From the NCBI GenBank assembly GCA_030536675.1, contig JAUNPM010000072.1, positions 1-7,500 of the forward strand: a stretch of DNA of 7,500 nucleotides. The letters are read 5' to 3'. Shown here piece after piece: positions 1 through 5,197 of the stretch (positions are counted from its first letter, which is position 1; every line of letters starts with the position of its first letter). The DNA is from Clostridia bacterium. GTDB lineage: Bacteria > Bacillota > Clostridia > Lachnospirales > CAG-274. The notes below the pieces were generated by a model that had not been told where the DNA came from, made no database searches, and saw only the letters and a list, made by a program, of their open reading frames with translations. The position numbers were made by a program, and so were the translations under genes.

Positions 1-1
1 T

Positions 2-763
2 ATAAGACGCTTTCCCAAAACGGGAGCCGAATACACTGTTCAAGCAGCACTTTTAAAAAATACCGTAACAATTACACTTAACACTTCGGGACCCTCTCTT
101 CACAAAAGAGGCTACAGACACGGACAGGTCATAGCTCCCCTTAAGGAAACAATGGCGTCTGCTCTCATTCAGCTGAGCTATTGGAAAAAGGACAGGATAT
201 TTCTTGATCCCTGCTGCGGTTCAGGCACTCTCCCCATTGAAGCCGCTCTTATAGGCAGGAACATAGCTCCGGGCTTAAACAGAAAATTTGCCGCTGAAAG
301 CTGGGATTTTATACCATCTGCAATATGGCAGGAGGAGAGAAGATCAGCCTACAGCGCCATTGACTATGACGCACCATTGGAAATTTACGGCTCCGATATA
401 AATGCCCACGCTGTTGAAATTGCCAAGGTAAATGCCGAAAATGCAGGTGTAGATGACTGTATAAAATTTAAACAAATTCCCTTTAACAAGCTGAAACTTC
501 CGGGAGATTACGGTGTATGCGTATCCAATCCTCCTTATGGTGAAAGAATGGGAGATCTTTCCGATGTTGAAAGGCTTTACAGAGATATGGGAAACCTTTT
601 CAGATCAAACAAAACCTGGTCTGCATATTTCATTACTTCTCACGAGGGCTTTGAAAAACTGTACGGAAAGCCTGCCGATAAAAAGCGGAAACTTTTTAAT
701 GGAAATGTAAAAACAGACTACTATCAATATTTCGGAGAACGCCCTCCCAAAAAAACAATTTAA
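2..763 (+). CDS. Class I SAM-dependent rRNA methyltransferase, THUMP/RlmL-YpsC type (5' partial)
   Basis: The frame is open from the left edge, so this is the last 253 residues of a longer gene; the ATG at 152 is internal. Visible residues start in the end of the RNA-binding THUMP region and its linker, with the typical LHKRGYR stretch (about residues 34-40) and APLKET (45-50) that precede the catalytic domain. The Rossmann methyltransferase fold follows: SAM-binding motif I DPCCGSGT at about 69-76, an acidic GSDIN strand end at about 130-134, and the catalytic NPPYGER motif at about 176-182. NPPY is the signature of methyltransferases acting on exocyclic amino groups. Known relatives (E. coli RlmL N-terminal half, Bacillus YpsC) methylate or are predicted to methylate 23S rRNA guanine N2; the exact target here is inference. 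It is cytoplasmic. A strong hairpin terminator follows 8 bases after the stop, and the next gene converges on it. Confidence 0.93.
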   Translation: MRRFPKTGAEYTVQAALLKNTVTITLNTSGPSLHKRGYRHGQVIAPLKETMASALIQLSYWKKDRIFLDPCCGSGTLPIEAALIGRNIAPGLNRKFAAESWDFIPSAIWQEERRSAYSAIDYDAPLEIYGSDINAHAVEIAKVNAENAGVDDCIKFKQIPFNKLKLPGDYGVCVSNPPYGERMGDLSDVERLYRDMGNLFRSNKTWSAYFITSHEGFEKLYGKPADKKRKLFNGNVKTDYYQYFGERPPKKTI

Positions 764-771
764 TAACAATG

Positions 772-810
772 CCCTCCTGTGAAAACAATTTCACAGGAGG
801 GTCATTTTTT
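772..810 (+). terminator. Intrinsic terminator between convergent genes
   Basis: A perfect 13-bp stem (772-784 CCCTCCTGTGAAA paired with 789-801) closes a 4-base loop and is followed by TCATTTTTT. It ends the methyltransferase transcript. In the opposite direction the same hairpin lies just past the stop of the minus-strand kinase-like gene, but only a poor T-tract follows there, so it is probably less efficient for the minus strand. Confidence 0.9.
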
Positions 811-1414
811 ATTTGCCAAATTTAAGCATAACCGTATTATAAATTATGTTTATTACGTCCTCTGTTCCAAACTCGTGAACATCTATCATAATATGCTTCA
901 GATCTCTGTCACCTCTGTTTTTTCCCGTTACATATTTATAGTAATTATGTCTTTGCTTATCAATTCTCTTTATGAGCTTTTCAGCCGCCTTTTCACTTAA
1001 TTCATATCCCTCTGCCATATGCCTTATTCTTGCGTCCATTGACGCATATAAAAACACATTTATAACATTAGGATATTCTCTTAAAATATAGTCTGAGCAC
1101 CTTCCGAAAAATATACAGGACTCACCTTTATTTGCAAGCTCCTTAATTACGTCTGACTGTGCGGTAACAGCCTTTTCCGAATAAAAAGAAGTGGAAGAAC
1201 CATAGCTGAATGAATTTAAAAGATTTTTTTCACTCTTGTCACGTATTTCGTCTGCACCGTTAAACAGATCCCTGTTTATTCCCGCCTTTGCCGCAGCCAT
1301 ATCAACAAGCTCCTTGTCGTAAAAAGGCACTCCCAGCTTTGCGGCAAGTCCTCTTCCTATTTCTCTTGCATTGCAGCCAAACTCACGGCTTATTGTCAAT
1401 ATAAATTTTTTCAT
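809..1414 (-). CDS. Cytidylate kinase-like family protein
   Basis: A 201-residue protein matching the cytidylate kinase-like family (Cytidylate_kin2 type). Visible family features are the N-terminal ISREFG....EIG segment that takes the place of the P-loop (residues 8-20), GVPFYDKEL (28-36), a conserved GRCSDYIL (104-111), a VFLYASMDARI strand/helix (120-130), and the DKQRHNYYKYVTG segment (152-164). The classic GxxxxGK(S/T) Walker A lysine is absent, as is normal for this family, and residues 14-16 read CNA where I recall many members having a Gly-rich SGG-like stretch. Whether it phosphorylates CMP is unproven; the family is named by similarity. It is the last gene of the minus-strand unit: its ribosome binding site AGGAGGGG overlaps the TAG stop of the permease (TAGGAGGGG), with 12 bases between the genes, suggesting translational coupling. 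The start ATG at 1414 is fixed by that site. The link to the importer may be operon hitch-hiking. Confidence 0.87.
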   Translation of the reverse strand: MKKFILTISREFGCNAREIGRGLAAKLGVPFYDKELVDMAAAKAGINRDLFNGADEIRDKSEKNLLNSFSYGSSTSFYSEKAVTAQSDVIKELANKGESCIFFGRCSDYILREYPNVINVFLYASMDARIRHMAEGYELSEKAAEKLIKRIDKQRHNYYKYVTGKNRGDRDLKHIMIDVHEFGTEDVINIIYNTVMLKFGK

Positions 1415-1426
1415 TAATTTCCCCTC

Positions 1427-2143
1427 CTATCTTCTTGCTCTGCTTAATTTACTTTCAACAAACTTTACAACAAAAGACATAGGTATGCATATTACAAGGT
1501 AAACACAGGCAAGTATCGTATAGCTTTCAATAGTAAGAAAGGTCTGTGCAGTATAAGCCTTTGTTGTCATAAGGAATTCCTGAGCCGTAATATATGCCAG
1601 AAGAGAAGTATCCTTTACCATCATAACAAGATAATTGCCAAATACAGGTATTGAATTTCTAAAAGCCTGAGGTATAACTATACCAAACATAGCGGCACGA
1701 GGAGAAAAGCCAAGGGCAAGAGCTGCTTCCGTCTGTCCCTTATCAATTGATATAATTGCTGAACGTATTACCTCTGAAATATATGTACCATAATTTATTG
1801 CAAGTCCTGCGGTTCCCGCAACAACAGTTGACATTGTTATGCTAAAATCGGGAATACCCAGAAAATAAGCTCCAAGCTCAATTAAAAGAGGTATAACATA
1901 ATAAATGTAAACAAGCTGAACAAGCAAAGGAGTTCCTCTTATTATTTCTTGAAAAACAACCACAACTCCGTTTAATGCTCTGTTTTTTGACAATCTTCCC
2001 AGCGCAAGAATAAAACCGAAAACAATAGCAAGTATAAAGCCCAATATTGTAACCGTAAGAACTATACGGAAAGCATCTCCGAAAAGCTTTGGAAGAAGTT
2101 CCGCTATTGCCTTTTGAAAATTAAGATTTTCCAATACTTCCAT
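1427..2143 (-). CDS. Polar amino-acid ABC transporter permease (HisM/GlnP type)
   Basis: A 238-residue inner-membrane subunit of an amino-acid importer. About five hydrophobic segments are visible, roughly at residues 24-48, 72-92, 101-118, 165-188 and 208-228. The RGTPLL motif at 69-74 is typical of the His/Glu/Gln/Arg permease family. The cytoplasmic EAA loop that docks on the ATPase is at about 139-160 (EAALALGFSPRAAMFGIVIP), with the conserved EAA and Gly145. Only one permease gene is present, so the channel is probably a homodimer. It follows the ATPase gene by 18 bases, with GGAG about 9 bases before the ATG, and is followed at once by the kinase-like gene. The substrate cannot be read from the permease. 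Length and motif order are normal for the family, with no sign of damage. Confidence 0.95.
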   Translation of the reverse strand: MEVLENLNFQKAIAELLPKLFGDAFRIVLTVTILGFILAIVFGFILALGRLSKNRALNGVVVVFQEIIRGTPLLVQLVYIYYVIPLLIELGAYFLGIPDFSITMSTVVAGTAGLAINYGTYISEVIRSAIISIDKGQTEAALALGFSPRAAMFGIVIPQAFRNSIPVFGNYLVMMVKDTSLLAYITAQEFLMTTKAYTAQTFLTIESYTILACVYLVICIPMSFVVKFVESKLSRARR

Positions 2144-2161
2144 TTAACTTCACTCCTTCAA

Positions 2162-2896
2162 TTAATTATTCAAAACTCTTGAAAGAAATTCTTTTGTTCT
2201 TTCATTTTTCGGATTTGTAAACATTTCTTCGGGTGTGCTGTTTTCAACAACATATCCGCCCTCCATAAATATAACCCTGTCCGCAACATCTCTTGCAAAG
2301 CCCATTTCGTGAGTGACGACTGCCATTGTCATTCCCTCGTCTGCAAGCTCCCTCATTACATTTAACACTTCTCCCACAAGCTCGGGATCAAGAGCCGACG
2401 TAGGCTCATCAAAAAGCATAATTCTCGGCTCCATTGCAAGAGCTCTTGCAATAGCAACTCTTTGCTGCTGACCTCCCGATAATGTGTCGGGATAAACCTT
2501 AGCCTTATCTGCAAGCCCTACCTTTTTTAAAAGCTCCATTGCGTGTTTTTCCGCATCAATTTTCTTCTTTTTCTTTAAACGTATAGGCGCATAAGTTACA
2601 TTATCCAGCACAGTCATAAAAGGAAATAAATTAAACCTTTGGAAACACATACCAACACTTTGTCTGTATTTCATAACATTAAATTTCTTCTTTAAAATAT
2701 TAGTACCGTCGTATATTATTTCACCGTCGGTAGGTGTTTCCAAAAGATTAAGACACCTTAAAAAAGTACTTTTACCCGACCCTGAAGGACCTATAAGAAC
2801 AAGGACCTCTCCTTCATCAATGGAAATATTAACATCCTTTAATACCTTAAGCTCACCGAAATTTTTCTGCAAGCCCTTTACCTCAAGCAATGCCAT
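2162..2896 (-). CDS. Polar amino-acid ABC transporter ATP-binding protein (GlnQ/HisP type)
   Basis: A 244-residue cytoplasmic ATPase that powers the importer. All nucleotide-binding motifs are intact: Walker A GPSGSGKST (36-44), Q-loop Gln86 within FQRFNLFPF, ABC signature LSGGQQQR (139-146), Walker B IMLFDEP (159-165) with catalytic Glu164, the D-loop SALD (167-170) and switch His196 in VTHEMGFA. FNLFP and the EPTSALDPE block are characteristic of the polar amino-acid uptake group. The ATG at 2896 was chosen because GGAGG lies 8 bases upstream. A longer frame from a TTG at 2911 would place the start inside that Shine-Dalgarno sequence and add five residues outside the family alignment. A lysine-rich stretch (RLKKKKKID, 107-114) sits in the helical subdomain. 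It lies between the receptor gene, behind a hairpin, and the permease gene in one transcript. Confidence 0.96.
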   Translation of the reverse strand: MALLEVKGLQKNFGELKVLKDVNISIDEGEVLVLIGPSGSGKSTFLRCLNLLETPTDGEIIYDGTNILKKKFNVMKYRQSVGMCFQRFNLFPFMTVLDNVTYAPIRLKKKKKIDAEKHAMELLKKVGLADKAKVYPDTLSGGQQQRVAIARALAMEPRIMLFDEPTSALDPELVGEVLNVMRELADEGMTMAVVTHEMGFARDVADRVIFMEGGYVVENSTPEEMFTNPKNERTKEFLSRVLNN

Positions 2897-2915
2897 ACTC
2901 TCAACCTCCAATATT

Positions 2916-2949
2916 ATTGCAAATGGGAAATATTATTCCCATCTGCAAT
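2916..2949 (-). other. Intergenic mRNA stem-loop between receptor and ATPase genes
   Basis: In the minus-strand transcript, bases 2949-2936 pair with 2929-2916 over 14 base pairs (ATTGCAGATGGGAA with TTCCCATTTGCAAT, one G-U pair) around a 6-base loop. No T-run follows, so it is unlikely to be a full terminator. It sits 62 bases past the receptor stop and 6 bases before the ATPase GGAGG. Hairpins in this position are known in other binding-protein transporter operons to protect the upstream receptor mRNA and so raise the receptor above the membrane subunits. That role here is inference. Confidence 0.7.
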
Positions 2950-3011
2950 TTGTCCATATACTTAATTCATTTTAAACAGACCTGTTAAAGCTCATATTTA
3001 TAATTTAAATA

Positions 3012-3971
3012 TTATTCCTCTCTTGTATTCATACCGTGCTTTGTGTCCTCATCACTGTTTGTTATCATATGAAGCTCAGGATTAAGCCCATTGTCCTTAA
3101 ATATCTGATCAAGCACGCCTTCTTCTCTCATCTGCTTAACAACTTCGTTTACTTCCTTCATAAATGCAATGTCATCAAATGAAACGGAAGGAGCAATTCT
3201 TCCTATCATACTTGGTTCGTCCTCAAAATTTTCTGCAAGCATAAGTCCCTTTACAACATCAGGATCATTTGCAAGCAGATCCTCAACTACAGTTGAGTCT
3301 GTAAGGAAAGCGTCAATTTTGCCATACTGTAATGCTACTATAGACTCTGACTGATCTCCCGTTGCTCTAGCTTCCTTAATTAAGCCCTGTGAAGCCCAGT
3401 TTTCAACGGCAGTCTGCCAAATTGTACCGGGAGTATAGCCTATGACCGTACTGCTTGGATCAAAATTATCTTTACCCTGAATAGCGCTTCCCTCGGGAAC
3501 AAGGAGAGCACCGCCCTGTGTATACCACACATCACCGTAATATATCTGCTGTGCTCTTTCCTCGTTTACATACATACCATCGGCAATAATGTCAATATTT
3601 TTTGAGTTAAGATTAAGTATCAATTCTGAAAATGGTATAAGTGACATTTCAACATTCTCTATTCCGAGTCTTTTTGCTATTTCCTTGCAAATATCTGCGT
3701 CAACGCCCTTAAATTCACCTGTTTCCTGATCCATATAAGCATATACATCACCTGATGAACCTACAACAAGAGTACCCTTTTCTCTTAATTTTTTAAGGGT
3801 GTCACTTACCTCTCCGTCATCTGCAGTATCTGCTGATGCTTCGGAGCTTGCCGTGCTCTCTGCTGTGCCTTCATCACCTTCCGCCTGTCCTGATGAACCG
3901 CAGCCGCTTACAGCCACACAAAGAGCTGCCGTTAAAATTCCCGCCGTTAATCTTTTAATTAATTTTTTCAT
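3012..3971 (-). CDS. Amino-acid-type ABC transporter substrate-binding lipoprotein (SBP_bac_3 family)
   Basis: A 319-residue extracytoplasmic receptor and the first gene of the transporter unit. A basic N-terminus (MKKLIKR) and a hydrophobic core are followed by a lipobox VSGC, with lipidated Cys24. A Ser/Ala/Glu/Asp-rich linker (25-55) tethers the folded domain. The family 3 solute-binding domain runs from about 57 to 298. It shows the KGTLVVG first strand (65-71), GVDADICKEIAKRLG (89-103), GMYVNEERAQQI (132-143) with Arg139 at the position that in this family grips the ligand carboxylate, the GYTPGT hinge strand (178-183) and IDAFLTD (219-225). GMYVNEER is closer to the ectoine/EhuB-like branch than to the usual MTxTPER, so the ligand could be a polar amino acid or a related zwitterion. 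The C-terminal tail after 298 is acidic and hydrophilic. The ATG at 3971 has GGAGG 8 bases upstream; an in-frame TTG at 3986 lies within that site and is rejected. Confidence 0.94.
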   Translation of the reverse strand: MKKLIKRLTAGILTAALCVAVSGCGSSGQAEGDEGTAESTASSEASADTADDGEVSDTLKKLREKGTLVVGSSGDVYAYMDQETGEFKGVDADICKEIAKRLGIENVEMSLIPFSELILNLNSKNIDIIADGMYVNEERAQQIYYGDVWYTQGGALLVPEGSAIQGKDNFDPSSTVIGYTPGTIWQTAVENWASQGLIKEARATGDQSESIVALQYGKIDAFLTDSTVVEDLLANDPDVVKGLMLAENFEDEPSMIGRIAPSVSFDDIAFMKEVNEVVKQMREEGVLDQIFKDNGLNPELHMITNSDEDTKHGMNTREE

Positions 3972-4005
3972 AATAAATTCCTCCAATCAATTTATGTCAA
4001 ATAAA

Positions 4006-4042
4006 AAATGCAGCCTACAATTTTCATTGCCTCGCTGCATTT
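4006..4042 (-). promoter_or_regulatory. Leader hairpin with U-run in the 5' UTR of the receptor mRNA
   Basis: Read on the minus strand, AAATGCAGC (4042-4034) pairs with GCTGCATTT (4014-4006), 9 bp. Inside it a 4-bp CAAT/ATTG helix carries a GAAA tetraloop, separated by an asymmetric purine-rich internal loop (GAGG opposite TAG). The 3' arm runs straight into a T-run (six Ts, 4008-4003), so the shape is that of a terminator. The predicted transcript start (about 4049) is only about 7 bases upstream, leaving no room for an upstream antiterminator arm. It may be an attenuator governed by a protein, or a 5' stabilising hairpin; it does not match a riboswitch class I know. Confidence 0.6.
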
Positions 4043-4055
4043 ACTTGATAATGAG

Positions 4056-4084
4056 ATTTTAGCAAAGCTCTTTTGCATTTTCAA
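4056..4084 (-). promoter_or_regulatory. Promoter of the ABC transporter unit
   Basis: On the minus strand, TTGAAA (4084-4079) and TAAAAT (4061-4056) are separated by 17 bases. TGC stands directly before the -10 box, giving an extended -10. Transcription should begin near 4049, giving a leader of about 78 bases. The spacer itself holds an inverted repeat, GCAAA-N5-TTTGC (4062-4076). Confidence 0.8.
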
Positions 4085-4093
4085 TAGACATAC

Positions 4094-4120
4094 GCACAAG
4101 ATATATTGTGCATTTGCACA
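4094..4120. promoter_or_regulatory. Candidate operator: overlapping TTGTGC/GCACAA inverted repeats
   Basis: GCACAA-N6-TTGTGC (4094-4111) is a perfect inverted repeat and shares its right half with a second one, TGTGCA-TT-TGCACA (4107-4120). They sit just upstream of the receptor promoter's -35 box and about 60 bases upstream of the -35 of the AEC permease promoter. A further TTGTGC lies at 4196-4201, against the -10 box of the AEC promoter. The arrangement suggests a dimeric regulator site, possibly for the PucR-type protein encoded nearby; binding is inference. Confidence 0.5.
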
Positions 4121-4178
4121 TTTTTGAATTTTATTTCATTTAAAATTTCATTTTTTTACATTTTTTAAATTTTTCGGC

Positions 4179-4207
4179 TTTACAAAACTAAACCTTTGTG
4201 CTATACT
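4179..4207 (+). promoter_or_regulatory. Promoter of the AEC permease-PucR operon
   Basis: TTTACA (4179-4184) and TATACT (4202-4207) are separated by exactly 17 bases, with TGC directly before the -10 box (extended -10). The expected start near 4214 gives a leader of about 39 bases. The sequence upstream (4121-4174) is a string of T-tracts that could act as UP element or curved DNA for both divergent promoters. Confidence 0.7.
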
Positions 4208-4252
4208 CTCATTAAATTTTATCATATAATATTGTTAGGACGGTGTATATTT

Positions 4253-5185
4253 ATGGATCTTACAGGGGTAACAACAAGCATAAGCTCAGTATTTGTTTTT
4301 GTTCTTCTTGTTTTGCCCGGCTTTTTTGCTGTGCGCAGGAAAATAATTTCATCAATTCATATTGACGGATTTTCAACCCTTCTTGTAAATTTTTTATGGC
4401 CTGCTATGGTCATTGACGCTATGACTTCATCAACGCTTACTCAAGAAATTTTAAACACGGTTTTGTACTCACTTGCCATATGCTTAGGGGGATATTTTAT
4501 TGCCGTTATTGTTTCATATATTTTTGTACGTATATTTAAAATTTCTCCCGCCCTTGAGGGCATTTCAAAATTTTCAATTATTCTTAACAACACGGGCTTT
4601 ATAGGTATGCCTCTTGTAAATGCGGTTTTCGGAGCGGAAGGACTTATTATTGCCTCTATGGCGGAAATCGTATGCGATTGTGTTATTTTTACTCTTGGCA
4701 CACTTTTTATGAACGGCAAGGGAAAGCTTGACATAAAATCTATGTTAAATCCGGGCTTTTTAAGCGTAATTGTGGGACTTATACTCCTTTTCACACAATT
4801 GCCTCTCCCAAATATTATTTCTTCTCCCATATCTATATTGGGCAATGCCACAACACCTGTTGCAATGTTTATAATAGGCGCCCAGCTTGGAGAGCTTAAA
4901 ATAAAAAAGCTTATTTGTGCCAAGCTGCCCTATGTGCTTACGTTTATAAGGCTTATTTTAATACCTGCAATTGTATTTTTAATGCTTCACTTTTTATTTC
5001 CAAACAACAGCTTTGCAAACGGCATACTTGTCATTATGTTTGCAATGCCCTCTGCAAGCTGCACTGCAATATTTGCAAGGCAATATAACAAGGACTATGG
5101 CTTTGCCACAAACTGTGTAATGCTTTCTACGGTACTTTCCGTTTTTACACTGCCCTTGTGGCTCATATCAGCCCAAATAATTTAA
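4253..5185 (+). CDS. AEC (auxin efflux carrier) family permease
   Basis: A 310-residue integral membrane protein with about ten hydrophobic segments, split into two similar halves as is usual for this family. Diagnostic stretches are LLVNFLWPAMVIDAM (43-57), NNTGFIGMPLVNAVFG (112-127) with its helix-breaking Gly/Pro, GNATTPVAMFIIGAQLG (197-213), and FAMPSASCTAIFARQY (263-278). Bacterial members move small organic acids such as malate or malonate, or similar anions. The substrate here is unknown, and the name auxin carrier reflects plant homologues only. The ATG at 4253 was chosen because the family's first helix begins shortly after it. The alternative TTG at 4196 overlaps the promoter and would add a non-homologous 19-residue lead. 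Its ribosome site (AGGACGG, 4237-4243) is weaker than those of its neighbours. The stop TAA overlaps the Shine-Dalgarno of the regulator gene, so the two are one operon. Confidence 0.92.
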   Translation: MDLTGVTTSISSVFVFVLLVLPGFFAVRRKIISSIHIDGFSTLLVNFLWPAMVIDAMTSSTLTQEILNTVLYSLAICLGGYFIAVIVSYIFVRIFKISPALEGISKFSIILNNTGFIGMPLVNAVFGAEGLIIASMAEIVCDCVIFTLGTLFMNGKGKLDIKSMLNPGFLSVIVGLILLFTQLPLPNIISSPISILGNATTPVAMFIIGAQLGELKIKKLICAKLPYVLTFIRLILIPAIVFLMLHFLFPNNSFANGILVIMFAMPSASCTAIFARQYNKDYGFATNCVMLSTVLSVFTLPLWLISAQII

Positions 5186-5197
5186 GGAGGCTTTCAT

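Noticed and set aside
513..710. 65-codon frame within the methyltransferase gene
   Set aside because: It is in a different frame of a conserved catalytic domain, with no start signal.
152..763. Methyltransferase starting at the ATG at 152
   Set aside because: The frame is open to the left edge, and the upstream 50 codons encode conserved family sequence (LHKRGYR, APLKET), so this ATG is internal.
779..1000. 73-codon plus-strand frame opposite the kinase-like gene
   Set aside because: It starts inside the terminator hairpin and is antisense to a supported gene.
2971..2989. Dyad AACAG-AC-CTGTT with flanking TTTA/TAAA after the receptor gene
   Set aside because: The 2-base centre is too small for an RNA hairpin loop, an A/A mismatch interrupts it, and no T-run or promoter lies beside it.
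3169..3354. Plus-strand frames opposite the receptor gene (also 3799-4062)
   Set aside because: They are antisense to the receptor. The Ser/Ala/Pro-rich 3799-4062 product merely mirrors the linker and signal peptide.
3972..4048. T-box or lysine/glycine/SAM riboswitch controlling the amino-acid importer
   Set aside because: The leader is only about 78 bases and contains one hairpin; it is too short for those classes and lacks their conserved segments.
4196..4252. TTG start of the AEC permease 19 codons upstream
   Set aside because: It falls between the -35 and -10 boxes of the likely promoter, so it would not be in the transcript, and the added residues do not fit the family.
4441..4923. 160-codon minus-strand reading frame inside the AEC permease gene
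   Set aside because: It lies antisense to a clear membrane-protein gene, has no recognisable domain or ribosome site, and is a by-product of codon composition.
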